64,000 nt of DNA from Ruthenibacterium lactatiformans. Lineage in GTDB: Bacteria > Bacillota > Clostridia > Oscillospirales > Ruminococcaceae. The stretch lies in the NCBI RefSeq assembly GCF_000949455.1, contig NZ_JXXK01000016.1, positions 1 to 64,000 of the forward strand, in the 5' to 3' direction. The position numbers and the translations under genes are program-made. A model generated the notes under the pieces. The model ran no database searches. It was not told the origin of the DNA and saw only the letters and a list, made by a program, of their open reading frames with translations. Position 1 is the stretch's first letter; each line of letters begins with the position of its first letter. This document shows, piece by piece, positions 7,693 through 16,865 of the stretch.

Positions 7693-9027
7693 CTACAATG
7701 TAAACAGCGCTTTTGTAAGAAGTGACAAGGCCGTGCCCCAGTCCATCTGCGGTACTTCGCTGCGGGTGGTGACGGGATATTCACCCAGTATTTCTTCCCC
7801 CGCCTTCAGCGTTACGGAAGCCACCTGCGTGCCTGCCGCCACAGGTGCGTCCAGCTTTTCCGGAAGCACAACGGCCGCCGTCAGCGTCTGGCCCTCGCCT
7901 TTTTTCAGCAGCATCTTTTCCGGCACGGTGTAATCCAGCGCCACCTGCTGTTCCACGCCGCCCGTCACACGCAGCGTGTCCGCACGCCCGGCGATCTGGG
8001 GAAATGCGCCGGCTTCAAACGTGGCGAAGCCATAATCCAGCATTGCCGTGGCGGATGCAAAACGCTCCTTGCTGGAGGGAGAGCCCAGCACCACGGCCAG
8101 CAGGCCCATACCGCCCCGTACCGCACTGGCCGAGATGCACACTCCCGCGCCGTTGGTGGTGCCCGTTTTGAGGCCTGTGATCCCCGCATAGCTCTTAAGC
8201 ATTTTATTGGTGTTGGTGAGCTGCGTCTCGCCGCCCCGCAGCGTATCCATCCAGATTCCGGAATATTCCAGTATTTTGGGATGGCGCAGCAGCGCCAGAG
8301 ACATGGCGGCCACGTCCCGCGCGCTGGAATAATGCCCCTCGGCGTCGAGGCCGCAGGCGTTTACAAAACGGGTATGCGTCATGCCCAGCTCCGCCGCGCG
8401 GGCGTTCATCATTTCGGCGAACACCGGCTCGGAGCCGCCCACAAATTCCGCCACGGCAACGGCCGCGTCGTTGGCGCTGCACACGCAGATGGCCTTGATA
8501 AGCTCATCCAGAGTGAACTGCTCGCCCGGCTCCAGCCAGATCTGGCTGCCGCCCATATTAAAAGCATGCTCACTGATGGGTACGATATCCGTCATGGAAA
8601 TCTTCCCCGCCTCCACTGCCTCCAGTGTGAGCAGCAGCGTCATGATCTTGGTGATAGACGCCATGGGCACCTCGGCATCCGGCTCTTTTTCATACAGGAT
8701 GTCGCCGGTGTCGATGGAAATGAGGATCGCGTTGCGGCACGGGATATCCAACTGCGGTTTTGCGAAGCGCGGGTTTTCCTGCACCGACGTGGCAATGGTT
8801 TCGTGCGGGTTGGCCGCGCCGGTCCCCGCGGCGCTGTCCTGTTGTGCGGCGTCCGCGCCGGGCAGCGTTGTTTCCTCCTGTGCGCCGTCCTGCGCGGATA
8901 CTGCTGCGGGCAGATCCTCGGGCGGCTCCTCCGCTGTGGCCAGCGCCGCAGGGGCAAAGCACGAAAAGGCAAGCGCGGCCAGCAAAACGACTGCCGGCAG
9001 CCGCATCCCATTTTTCCGTTCCATCAT
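7693..9027 (-). CDS. dacF: D-alanyl-D-alanine carboxypeptidase (DacF-type, S11)
   Basis: A 444-residue secreted serine peptidase trimming the terminal D-alanine of peptidoglycan stems. An N-terminal signal peptide (ERKNGMRLPAVVLLAALAF, ending near ALA) is followed by an acidic/alanine-rich linker to about residue 85. Three penicillin-binding motifs follow: SITK (MASITKIM), SAN (CSANDAAVA) and KTG (LKTGTTNGAG). The last ~90 residues match the PBP5 C-terminal beta domain. ATG 9027 is used because GAGGAGG is 6-7 bp upstream; ATG 9024 is equally possible. DacF in sporulators acts on forespore wall, but a vegetative DacA role is not excluded. Confidence 0.88.
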   Translation of the reverse strand: MMERKNGMRLPAVVLLAALAFSCFAPAALATAEEPPEDLPAAVSAQDGAQEETTLPGADAAQQDSAAGTGAANPHETIATSVQENPRFAKPQLDIPCRNAILISIDTGDILYEKEPDAEVPMASITKIMTLLLTLEAVEAGKISMTDIVPISEHAFNMGGSQIWLEPGEQFTLDELIKAICVCSANDAAVAVAEFVGGSEPVFAEMMNARAAELGMTHTRFVNACGLDAEGHYSSARDVAAMSLALLRHPKILEYSGIWMDTLRGGETQLTNTNKMLKSYAGITGLKTGTTNGAGVCISASAVRGGMGLLAVVLGSPSSKERFASATAMLDYGFATFEAGAFPQIAGRADTLRVTGGVEQQVALDYTVPEKMLLKKGEGQTLTAAVVLPEKLDAPVAAGTQVASVTLKAGEEILGEYPVTTRSEVPQMDWGTALSLLTKALFTL

Positions 9028-9109
9028 AACCATCCTCCTCAGTTTCGCGGTCTTTCAATCATCTATATGAAACATGCACGCCCCGCATGCGTGGATGTCC
9101 GCACTGCTC

Positions 9110-9138
9110 TTGTGATTTCGGCGCGGTTTTTGTATAAT
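9110..9138 (+). promoter_or_regulatory. Sigma-A promoter of mtaB
   Basis: TTGTGA (9110-9115), a 17-bp spacer and a perfect TATAAT (9133-9138) lie 75 bp before the mtaB start in the divergent dacF/mtaB gap. Confidence 0.65.
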
Positions 9139-9213
9139 AGCTTCATGACCGCCGCTCCAAAACGCCGGGAAACCGCCCTGCGTTTCGGGCGCGGCCTGAT
9201 CTGAGGTGAAATT

Positions 9214-10506
9214 TTGAAGGTTGCATTTTATACGCTGGGCTGCAAGGTGAACCAAAACGAAACGGGCGCGCTGGCCCAGCTTTTTTATGAAAACGGCTTC
9301 GAGCCCGCGCCGGACGGCGGGGAAGCGGATGTGTACATCGTGAACAGCTGCACCGTGACGGCGGGCGGCGACAAAAAAAGCCGCCAGTGGCTGCGCCGCG
9401 CCAAGCGGCGGAACCCCGGCGCGGTGACCGTGCTGACGGGCTGCTTTCCTCAGGCCTTTCCCGGGGAAGCGCTGGCTGTAGAGGAAGCGGACATCATCAC
9501 AGGCTCCGGCGCGCGCCGCCGCGTGCTGGACAACGTGCTGCGCTTTTTGCAGGAGGGCGGCCGTATTGTGGACATTGCGCCCCATGAAAAATCCGAACGC
9601 TTCGAGGAGCTTCCCATGGAACGTCTGGAGGGGCATACCCGTGCCTTCATGAAAATAGAGGACGGCTGCAACCGGCGCTGTGCCTACTGTGTCATTCCGC
9701 GCGCCCGGGGCAGCGTGCGCAGCCGCGCCGAGGAAAGCATCCTCGGCGAGCTGGCCGCACTGGCAAAGGGCGGATACGCCGAAGTGGTGTTTTCCGGCAT
9801 CAACCTCTCCAGCTACGGCCGGGACACCGGAACAGACCTGGCCGAGATCGTGGAAAAGGCGGCGCAGGTGCCGGGCATCCGCCGCATTCGCCTGGGGAGC
9901 CTGGAGCCTGACCTTATGACGGAAGAAATGATCGCCCGCATGGCACGCGTTCCGGCTTTGTGCCCTCAATTCCACCTTTCGCTGCAAAGCGGCTGCGACG
10001 CCACGCTGCGGCGCATGCGCCGCATTTACGACACCGCGGGCTACCGCGCAGTGGTGGAAAAGCTGCGGGCCGCGTTCCCGGGCGCGTCTTTCACCACGGA
10101 CGTCATCGTGGGATTCCCCGGCGAGACCGAGACGGATTTTGAGGAGAGCGCGGCCTTTGTCCGTGAGATTGGCTTTTTGAAGGTGCATGTGTTCAGTTTT
10201 TCCCGCCGGGCCGGCACGCCCGCTTACGATATGCCGGACCAGATAGACGAAGCAGAAAAAGCGCGCCGCAGCCACCGGCTGCAGGCCGAGGCGGACGCTG
10301 TGCGCGCTCGAGTCATCGCCGGAATGGAGGGATGTCCTGTCGAGGTGCTGCTGGAAAAGCCGGTGAACAACACGCTGTTCACCGGGTACACCCGGGAGTA
10401 TGTCCCCGTCCTGCTGAAGGCCCCCGGGCACAGACAGGGCGGCATCGTGCACGCGGTGCTGGGCGCGTTCGACGGCACGCGCTGCACCGCAGCTCTGGCC
10501 GAATGA
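9214..10506 (+). CDS. mtaB: tRNA t6A37 methylthiotransferase MtaB
   Basis: A 430-residue radical-SAM methylthiotransferase that converts t6A37 to ms2t6A37 in tRNA decoding ANN codons. The N-terminal UPF0004 domain begins KVAFYTLGCKVNQNETGAL and carries cluster cysteines in SCTV and GCFPQ. The radical-SAM CxxxCxxC is CNRRCAYC near residue 151. A TRAM-like domain occupies the last ~60 residues. The start is TTG at 9214 behind GAGGTGA, and no closer ATG fits. A strong intrinsic terminator follows at 10535. Confidence 0.93.
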   Translation: MKVAFYTLGCKVNQNETGALAQLFYENGFEPAPDGGEADVYIVNSCTVTAGGDKKSRQWLRRAKRRNPGAVTVLTGCFPQAFPGEALAVEEADIITGSGARRRVLDNVLRFLQEGGRIVDIAPHEKSERFEELPMERLEGHTRAFMKIEDGCNRRCAYCVIPRARGSVRSRAEESILGELAALAKGGYAEVVFSGINLSSYGRDTGTDLAEIVEKAAQVPGIRRIRLGSLEPDLMTEEMIARMARVPALCPQFHLSLQSGCDATLRRMRRIYDTAGYRAVVEKLRAAFPGASFTTDVIVGFPGETETDFEESAAFVREIGFLKVHVFSFSRRAGTPAYDMPDQIDEAEKARRSHRLQAEADAVRARVIAGMEGCPVEVLLEKPVNNTLFTGYTREYVPVLLKAPGHRQGGIVHAVLGAFDGTRCTAALAE

Positions 10507-10534
10507 GCGCCGCCGTTTTCAATCAGAATGCCGC

Positions 10535-10568
10535 AGCCCCGCCCCGCGCATTTCGGGCGGGGCTTTTC
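10535..10568 (+). terminator. Intrinsic terminator of mtaB
   Basis: A perfect 10-bp stem AGCCCCGCCC/GGGCGGGGCT is followed by TTTTCT, 29 bp after the mtaB stop codon. Confidence 0.85.
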
Positions 10569-10619
10569 TGTGCCCGTGAATACTGAAGATCTGTGAAAAA
10601 ATGTGGAAATCCCCCGCGC

Positions 10620-10649
10620 TTGCTTGTGCGCCGCCGTTTTTTGTATTAT
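10620..10649 (+). promoter_or_regulatory. Probable promoter of the C39-like peptidase gene
   Basis: TTGCTT (10620-10625), an 18-bp spacer and TATTAT (10644-10649) lie about 65 bp before the ATG at 10716. Confidence 0.5.
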
Positions 10650-10715
10650 GTTAAAAGGAAGGCCCCCGCGCCGCACTGCGGCGGACGGACGGCCACGGAA
10701 AGGAGGGTGCGCGGC

Positions 10716-11531
10716 ATGCGCGCCGGAATAAAATCCATTCTGCTCATACTGGCCTGTGCCGTGCTGTTCGGCGCCGGGTTTCGTCCCCGCCCCCTGCCCG
10801 CCGCCGCTTATGCCGCGACGGGATATTCCTTCGCAGGAGCATTGCGCGCCTGGAAAGAATCTCTGGGTCCGCCTCTGCCGGAGGCCGTTCTGCTGGACGT
10901 CCCCGTTTTTTACCAGTGGCCCGAAATGCCCAACGGCTGCGAAGCCACCGCGCTGACAATGCTGCTGCAATATTATGGATTTGCCGCCGATAAGCTCTCC
11001 GTTGCATACGATTATATCCCCCGCTCGGACTTCACCTACACCTGGTTTTCCACCTACGGGCCGGACCCTGCCTCCGCCTACGCAGGCGATCCGGCGCTGT
11101 TCGGCTTTTACTGCCTGGCCCCTGCCGTGGCCGAAGGAGCAAACCGTTATCTTGCGGAACAGGACAGCACGCTGCGCGCGGTGGATATCAGCAGCGCGGA
11201 CGGTTACGTGCTCCGAAGGAGCATCGCTCAGGGACGGCCGGTGGTGGTCTGGGCGACCATCGGCTTTGAGCCCTTGGTGTACAGCGATTATTCCTGGCGG
11301 CTGTATTCAGACAGCTCCGTCTACCATCCCTACAAAAACCTGCACTGTCTTGTGGTATGCGGCTACGACGCGGACTATTTTTATATCCGCGATCCGTTAT
11401 ACGGCGCGCTGCAGATCGAATGCGGCACCTTCCTGCTGCGCTACGCGGAAATGGAACGCCGTGCAGTCGTGCTCAGCGAAGCGCCGCCGGATGCGTCCGC
11501 TCTGTATCCGGGAGGCGCAAGGCTCTCGTAA
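10716..11531 (+). CDS. Secreted C39-family cysteine peptidase-like protein
   Basis: A 271-residue exported protein with a peptidase C39-like fold. It starts MRAGIKSILLILACAVLFGA, a signal peptide likely cleaved near AYAA. Catalytic candidates are Cys in PNGCEATALTMLLQYYG (about residue 74), His in KNLHCLVVCGYD (about 212) and the following Asp in RDPLYG. The ATG at 10716 follows AAAGGAGG; a longer upstream frame has no signal peptide at its start and overlaps the promoter. It ends at a bidirectional terminator. Substrate is unknown; stand-alone members of this family are usually cell-surface proteins. Confidence 0.82.
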   Translation: MRAGIKSILLILACAVLFGAGFRPRPLPAAAYAATGYSFAGALRAWKESLGPPLPEAVLLDVPVFYQWPEMPNGCEATALTMLLQYYGFAADKLSVAYDYIPRSDFTYTWFSTYGPDPASAYAGDPALFGFYCLAPAVAEGANRYLAEQDSTLRAVDISSADGYVLRRSIAQGRPVVVWATIGFEPLVYSDYSWRLYSDSSVYHPYKNLHCLVVCGYDADYFYIRDPLYGALQIECGTFLLRYAEMERRAVVLSEAPPDASALYPGGARLS

Positions 11532-11556
11532 GCCCCACTGTAAAAACAAAAACGAA

Positions 11557-11604
11557 AAGCGTCCGGCTGCTTTGACGGAACACCGCCAAAGCAGCCGGAC
11601 GCTT
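11557..11604. terminator. Bidirectional terminator between convergent genes
   Basis: A perfect 18-bp stem (AAGCGTCCGGCTGCTTTG with its complement, 12-nt loop) is flanked by GATTTT on the plus side and a long T-rich tract on the minus side. It serves the C39-like gene and the leftward fusion gene at 11696. Confidence 0.88.
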
Positions 11605-11695
11605 GATTTTCCAGCGCTGCAAATAAAACCTTTTCCTGATGTCTACAGCCCCGGGACAGCCCGCATGCCCGAAACCGCCATCCGGCCGCTTCACT

Positions 11696-13585
11696 TCATT
11701 CCGCGTCCAACGCAGGTTCCCCTACGGCCAAAGGAGGCGTTTCGCCGCGTTCCAAAGCAAGCATAGCTGCTTCGGCCCGCAGCTGCAGATCCCGCGCGGC
11801 CTGTTTTTTCGGCAGCGATGCATCCGCGTACAGCGGCGCGCCGATGCGCAGCGTAAAACAGGGCTTTTTGCGCCACGCCCAAAGGCCACGGGCCGGACGC
11901 CGGCACAGCATCATGGGCACCACCGGACAGCCTGCACGCACCGCGGTGGTAAACGCACCCGGATGGAACGCCCGCAGGCCTTCATGGTACGGCACCAGCA
12001 TGCCCTCCGGGTAAAAATGCACGAAAGCGCCGCCGCGGATACGCGCTTCCATGCCGCGCTCCAGCGCCGCCATTCCGTGGATATCATCCGGCAGCGGCAC
12101 GCCTCCGCAGAAGCGGATGAGCCAGCCTGTAAATGGCTTTTGCAGGTTGGACGCCAAACTGATAAACCACAGCCTGTAGGGAAACAGCGCCACCTTTGCC
12201 ATGGTGCAATCCAGCGGATGAACATGGTTCATTATGCTGACCGCACCGCCCTGCACGGCGTCGAGATTTTCCCGGCCTTCGATCCTGGCGCCCAGCCAAA
12301 GGCGGTCCAGCAGCCACAGGATGGGAGAAAGCAGCGTGGTGAACAGCCAGAACAACAGCGTGCGCACTGTACCGCCCTGACAGAAATTGCGCCGGATGGC
12401 CTCGCAGCTGGGGCTTGTGCAGCGCCGCCAGCGGCTGAGGGGCACCTTGCGGTAGCCTTTGCGCCGCTTGTCCCGGATCGCCGAGGCGTACATCTCCTCG
12501 GCGCGGGCCACACAGGCTTCCACACGATTCTCATCCTGCCGGAGCGCGTACTGTTCGGCATAAGCGCGTTTTTCCTCCGGATGCTCCACCCAGTAATCGA
12601 TCCTGCGCGCAAGATCATCCGCGTCGCCCGCACGGAACAGGCTCTCCGCGCACAGCGCGAACTGGCCGGTGGCGGAAAGCGGCGAATCCGAGATGACCGG
12701 CACCAGCCCGCAGGCCAGCGCCTCCATACAGCTGATACCCTCGATCTCGGCGTCGGAGGCATGGACGTAAAGGTCGCACATATTGATGAGCCGGCGCAGC
12801 TCGTCCTGGCCGTAGAAGCCGAACACGGGCGGATGCGCCAGCCCCGCGGCAAGCTTGCGGTATGCCTTTTCCTTAGGGCCCTTGCCCGCAAATACCAGCT
12901 GGAGCCTGTCTGCATATTTGCTGCGTTTCGCAGCCTCTATGATCAGATCCTGCCGTTTTTCGCCGGAAAGGCGGCCGATCATCAAAATCGTGAACCTTCC
13001 CTCCAGCTCCGGTGCGCGCGGCACCTGCGCGGGGCGGAACGCGTCCGCAACACCGTTGGAGATGACCCACAGCTTCGCGCCGTAGCCATGGCTCTCCAGC
13101 TGCCGGGCGATAAAAGCGCTGGGACAGTGGATATGGTCGAACCGGTTGTAAAACACCTTGTAGAACCACCAGTACAGGAAATCATTCACGCGCCTGTTTT
13201 TGCCCAAAAAAATGCTGGAGGTGATATTCTCCGGCTGCACGTGAAAGGCCGCCACTGTGGGAATGCCCATCTGGCGGGCCAGTTCCTCCCCCCTGCGGCA
13301 AAAGCGGAACGGCATATAAAAGTGCACGATATCGGCGTCCTTGAAGGCCGTGTAATATGCCTCTTCATCGGGCTTCGCAAAGCACATGCCCTGGCTTTCG
13401 ATGAGCTTCTGGAACACCGGGATACGGTGCACCGGAGCGCATATCTTGCCCTCGCACGGCGCGCCGCCCGCAAGAATGACAACCTCGTGCCCGCGCCTGC
13501 GCAGCTGGCCCGCAAAGCGCCGCGCCGTCACAGTGGTGCCGTTGTTTGAATCGTCGAACTGGTCGATCACCAAAACAATTTTCAT
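11696..13585 (-). CDS. Glycosyltransferase family 4 fused to PlsC-type acyltransferase
   Basis: A 629-residue two-domain enzyme. Residues 1-380 are a GT4 glycosyltransferase (IDQFDDSNNGTTVTARRFA at the start, FTILMIGRLSGEKRQDLIIEA, and the donor-binding motif EIEGISCMEALACGLVPVISD near 290). After a basic linker and a hydrophobic stretch (LLFWLFTTLLSPILWLL, about 410), residues 420-629 are a 1-acylglycerol-phosphate acyltransferase with NHVHPLD and YPEGM. The GT part resembles diacylglycerol glycosyltransferases, so the fusion may couple phosphatidate and glycolipid synthesis at the membrane. It overlaps DUF3006 by 4 bp, so translation is likely coupled. No frameshift separates the domains. 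Confidence 0.88.
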   Translation of the reverse strand: MKIVLVIDQFDDSNNGTTVTARRFAGQLRRRGHEVVILAGGAPCEGKICAPVHRIPVFQKLIESQGMCFAKPDEEAYYTAFKDADIVHFYMPFRFCRRGEELARQMGIPTVAAFHVQPENITSSIFLGKNRRVNDFLYWWFYKVFYNRFDHIHCPSAFIARQLESHGYGAKLWVISNGVADAFRPAQVPRAPELEGRFTILMIGRLSGEKRQDLIIEAAKRSKYADRLQLVFAGKGPKEKAYRKLAAGLAHPPVFGFYGQDELRRLINMCDLYVHASDAEIEGISCMEALACGLVPVISDSPLSATGQFALCAESLFRAGDADDLARRIDYWVEHPEEKRAYAEQYALRQDENRVEACVARAEEMYASAIRDKRRKGYRKVPLSRWRRCTSPSCEAIRRNFCQGGTVRTLLFWLFTTLLSPILWLLDRLWLGARIEGRENLDAVQGGAVSIMNHVHPLDCTMAKVALFPYRLWFISLASNLQKPFTGWLIRFCGGVPLPDDIHGMAALERGMEARIRGGAFVHFYPEGMLVPYHEGLRAFHPGAFTTAVRAGCPVVPMMLCRRPARGLWAWRKKPCFTLRIGAPLYADASLPKKQAARDLQLRAEAAMLALERGETPPLAVGEPALDAE

Positions 13586-13827
13586 TCAGAGCCTCCATTG
13601 CCCGGGGCGTTTTTACGCTCCAATATCTGCTGCAAAAGCAGTGCGGCGCGCGCTTTGCGCCGCTTTGTTTCCTCCGGCGCGGCACTCCATACGCCATCCC
13701 TCTGCTCCAGCACATCCCCCTGCGCCGCACCGGGCGGCAGGTCTGCCGCAGGCACGAACGCACTGCCGCCCGCGTCATCCACCAGACGCGCCGTTCCGTT
13801 TTCCAACGCGTCCACAGAATAATACAT
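13582..13827 (-). CDS. DUF3006 domain protein
   Basis: An 81-residue small protein matching DUF3006 (MYYSVDALENGTARLVDD at the start, typical length). Such genes habitually lie next to ComEC-like metallo-hydrolases, as here. ATG 13827 shares one base with the upstream stop (TGATG), and the 3' end overlaps the next gene by 4 bp, so three genes are stitched together. An AGGAGG precedes the start. Function unknown. Confidence 0.8.
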   Translation of the reverse strand: MYYSVDALENGTARLVDDAGGSAFVPAADLPPGAAQGDVLEQRDGVWSAAPEETKRRKARAALLLQQILERKNAPGNGGSE

Positions 13828-14822
13828 CACGCCGCCTCCTGTCTGCTTACGGCCATCTGCAAGACCCCCGCCTTGTCTACATACGCAATGATTGTTCCCT
13901 CCGTATCGGTACGGTAGACCTGCGCCCCCACATTTGCAAACGCGGCCAGCGCCTCGCTGTGGGGATGTCCGTAGGAATTGCCCGCTCCGCAGGAGACCAC
14001 AACGGCCTGCGGGCGCACCGCATCCAGAAATGCCTGGGTATTGGACGTGGACGAGCCGTGATGCGCCGCTTTGAAAACATCCGCATGTACATCCGCGCCG
14101 CTTGCCAGCACCGCGTCCTCCACGGCCTTTTCGCCGTCGCCGCTGGACAGGCAGCGCAGGCCCGGCGCCTCAAACAGCGTCACCAGAGAGATATCGTTGA
14201 GATTTTCCGCGGCCACACCGTCGCCCAGCACCGTGAGCGTCCCTTCTCCCAGCGGGAACACATCTCCCGCGCGGGCCGTCACAGTGGGGATCTGCTTTTC
14301 CCGGATGGCGTCCAGCAGATTCAGGAAGGTGGATGTAGTGGGCATCGGCGCTTTTGCAAAATCCGGCAGCACGGCCCTGTCCACAGGGAACGCATCCAGC
14401 ACGGCCTGCATGCCGCCTATATGGTCCGCATGGGGATGCGTCATCACCAGCAGGTCCAGCTTTGCAACGCCTGCGGCCTGCAAGTACGCCATCAGCCCGT
14501 CCGCTGCTTCCCGCTCGCCTGCGTCAATGAGTGCGAATGCGCCGTTCTGTTCCAGCAGAACAGCGTCTCCCTGCCCCACGTCGATAAAATGTACTTTTGT
14601 AGCCGCGCCCGCCGCTTCCTCCGGCAGATGCGGCACGGGCGCTGCTACGCCGAACCAGCTGTACAGCTGCTGCCAGGTGGGCAGCGCACCGCCGTTTTCC
14701 TCACTGAGGCTGATAACGGCTGCCAACAGCACCAGCGCCGCGACAATGCCGCACAGCACCGCCGTCAGCGCTTTTTCAAATTTTTCCTTCCGCTGTTTTT
14801 TCTTTCTCCTGCTTGCCGCCAT
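13827..14822 (-). CDS. Membrane-anchored ComEC/Rec2-like MBL-fold hydrolase
   Basis: A 331-residue metallo-beta-lactamase-fold protein. A basic N-terminus and one transmembrane helix (ALTAVLCGIVAALVLLAAVI, about residues 18-37) place the domain outside the cell. The metal-binding motif is THPHADHIGG (about residue 128), preceded by VHFIDVGQGDAVLLEQ, typical of the ComEC C-terminal domain family. A second histidine lies in KAAHHGSSTSNTQAFL. ComEC-like domains are proposed nucleases acting on extracellular DNA, but no competence channel is fused here. RBS AAGGAG. The first 58 bp overlap the end of the YgiQ gene. Confidence 0.87.
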   Translation of the reverse strand: MAASRRKKKQRKEKFEKALTAVLCGIVAALVLLAAVISLSEENGGALPTWQQLYSWFGVAAPVPHLPEEAAGAATKVHFIDVGQGDAVLLEQNGAFALIDAGEREAADGLMAYLQAAGVAKLDLLVMTHPHADHIGGMQAVLDAFPVDRAVLPDFAKAPMPTTSTFLNLLDAIREKQIPTVTARAGDVFPLGEGTLTVLGDGVAAENLNDISLVTLFEAPGLRCLSSGDGEKAVEDAVLASGADVHADVFKAAHHGSSTSNTQAFLDAVRPQAVVVSCGAGNSYGHPHSEALAAFANVGAQVYRTDTEGTIIAYVDKAGVLQMAVSRQEAA

Positions 14823-16759
14823 GTGCCTGCTCCTTTATCTGGTCTGCCTGCCGTGCGCGCACCGTTTGTGCCGCCGCCATGCCGCTGCGCACCGCCCGCA
14901 GGCTGCGGGCGCGCCGCGCTGCACGGCCGTGTGCCCGCGCTTTTCCCAGCCCCGCGCCCGCCGCACAAAAGCGGGATCAGGTCCTCCCGATGAGCCAGCT
15001 GCAGCGCCTTGCGCACCCGCGGCGTGTTCTTCGGCTCGTAATATTGCAGCAGCGCGCGCTGCATGGCCTTTTCCTCCGGCGTTTTCGCCACATACACCGG
15101 CTTGAGCGTGTACGGGTCCAGCCCGGTGTAGAACATGCAGGTGGACACCGTGCCCGGCGTGGGATAAAAATCCTGCACCTGCTCCGGCCTGATGTTGTTT
15201 TTATACAGATATTCAGCCAGCGTCACCGCGTCCCGCAGTGTACTTCCCGGATGGCTGCTCATCAGGTAGGGCACCAGATATTGTTTCTTTCCCGCCTGCT
15301 TCGTCAGCTCATAGAACCGCTTGGAAAATTTGTTGTACACCTCGATGGGCGGCTTTCCCATATAACGCAGCGTATCCGGCGCGCAGTGCTCGGGCGCCAC
15401 CTTCAGCTGCCCGCTCACATGATGCTCCACCAGCTCTTTGAAAAAGCTCTCGTCTTTATCGCGAATGAGGTAATCGTAGCGGATGCCGCTGCGGATGAAC
15501 ACCTTTTTCACACCCGGCAGTGCGCGCAGCCTGCGCAGGATGCCCAGATATTCCCTGTGGTCCACGATGATCTTGCCGCAGGGCTGCGGCGCCAGACAGT
15601 GCTTGCCGCCCGCGCACATCCCGTTTTTCATCTGCTCTTTGCAGCTGGGCAGGCGGAAGTTTGCAGTGGGGCCGCCCACGTCATGAATGTACCCCTTGAA
15701 ACCCGGCGCATGCGTCATGGCCTCGGCCTCGCGCACCACGCTGTCCGCGCTGCGCGAGGTGACCCTGCGCCCCTGATGGAGCTGGATGGCGCAGAAATTA
15801 CAGCCGCCGAAGCAGCCGCGGTTATGGATGATGGAAAATTCCACCTCTTCAATGGCAGGCACGCCGCCCAGCGCTTCGTAGGAGGGATGATAGCGCCGCG
15901 TAAAGGGAAGCGCATACACGGCGTCCAGCTCCCGCCGGGTGAGCGGCGCCGCCGGGATGTTCTGCACCAGATACCGCTCCGATTGTTTTTGCACCACGGG
16001 CTTGCCCGAGACAACGTCCTGGTTGTCCATCTGGATGCGGCAGGCTCTGGCATATGCCGTCTTGTCCGCGCGCACTTTGGCAAAAGAGGCGCACTCCACA
16101 TAAGACGCGGGCAGACCGGCGAAATCCGTCAGATAACAGGTCCCCGCAACGCCGGTGATCTCCTCCACCGGCTCCCCGGCCGCCAGTCTCCGTGCAATCT
16201 CCGCCGTCTGGCGTTCCCCCATGCCGAAGGAAACGATATCCGCCCCGCTGCTCTCGACGATGCTGGGCAGCACATCATCCAGCCAATAGTCGTAGTGGGC
16301 AAAGCGGCGAAGCGACGCCTCCAACCCTCCCAGAATGACCGGAAGATCCGGGTAAGCCTGCTTTGCCAGCTGCGTGTAAACGGTGGCGCTGCGGTCCGGC
16401 CGCTTGCCTGCCGCACCGCCCGGTGTGTATTCGTCCTGGGCGCGGCGGATCTTTGCCACCGAATAGTGCGCCACCATACTGTCCACATTGCCGCCGCCGA
16501 TGAAAAACCCGTAGCGGGGACGGCCGAACTCCTTCATGCTTTCGCAGGTGGTGAAATCCGGCTGGGAAAGAACGCCCACGCGGTAACCTTCGGCCTCCAG
16601 CAGACGCGAAATAATGGCCGCGCCGAAGCTGGGGTGGTCCACATAGGCGTCCCCCGTTACCAGCACGAAATCCACGTCCCGCCATCCCCTGGCAAGCATA
16701 TCGGCTTTGCAGACAGGCAGAAACTCCTCCGCAGCCGGATTTTTTGTATTCTCACTCAT
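14765..16759 (-). CDS. YgiQ-family radical SAM protein
   Basis: A 664-residue YgiQ-type radical-SAM protein of unknown substrate. An N-terminal cobalamin-binding-like domain (RDVDFVLVTGDAYVDHPSFG) precedes the Fe-S motif CFGGCNFC (about residue 320) and HQGRRVTSRS. ATG 16759 (MSENTKNPAAEE) is preferred to a frame extended 31 codons because a GGAAAAGGA-like site lies upstream of it. The C-terminal ~65 residues are low-complexity and basic (GGRGAGKSAG..., NLKKR), as in many members. The 3' end overlaps the hydrolase start by 58 bp. Confidence 0.88.
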   Translation of the reverse strand: MSENTKNPAAEEFLPVCKADMLARGWRDVDFVLVTGDAYVDHPSFGAAIISRLLEAEGYRVGVLSQPDFTTCESMKEFGRPRYGFFIGGGNVDSMVAHYSVAKIRRAQDEYTPGGAAGKRPDRSATVYTQLAKQAYPDLPVILGGLEASLRRFAHYDYWLDDVLPSIVESSGADIVSFGMGERQTAEIARRLAAGEPVEEITGVAGTCYLTDFAGLPASYVECASFAKVRADKTAYARACRIQMDNQDVVSGKPVVQKQSERYLVQNIPAAPLTRRELDAVYALPFTRRYHPSYEALGGVPAIEEVEFSIIHNRGCFGGCNFCAIQLHQGRRVTSRSADSVVREAEAMTHAPGFKGYIHDVGGPTANFRLPSCKEQMKNGMCAGGKHCLAPQPCGKIIVDHREYLGILRRLRALPGVKKVFIRSGIRYDYLIRDKDESFFKELVEHHVSGQLKVAPEHCAPDTLRYMGKPPIEVYNKFSKRFYELTKQAGKKQYLVPYLMSSHPGSTLRDAVTLAEYLYKNNIRPEQVQDFYPTPGTVSTCMFYTGLDPYTLKPVYVAKTPEEKAMQRALLQYYEPKNTPRVRKALQLAHREDLIPLLCGGRGAGKSAGTRPCSAARPQPAGGAQRHGGGTNGARTAGRPDKGAGTWRQAGERKNSGRKNLKKR

Positions 16760-16865
16760 AAAACGATCCTTTTCCGTTTCCGTATTCACTGTGCTTTCCA
16801 AAATCCCGGCGGACAAAACCGCAAATGCAGGGCGGACCAGTCCGCCCTGCATCCGGTATCTCCTG

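Noticed and set aside
11639..14993. Long plus-strand frames opposite the glycosyltransferase fusion and the hydrolase
   Set aside because: Composition typical of antisense frames; both genes beneath are unmistakable.
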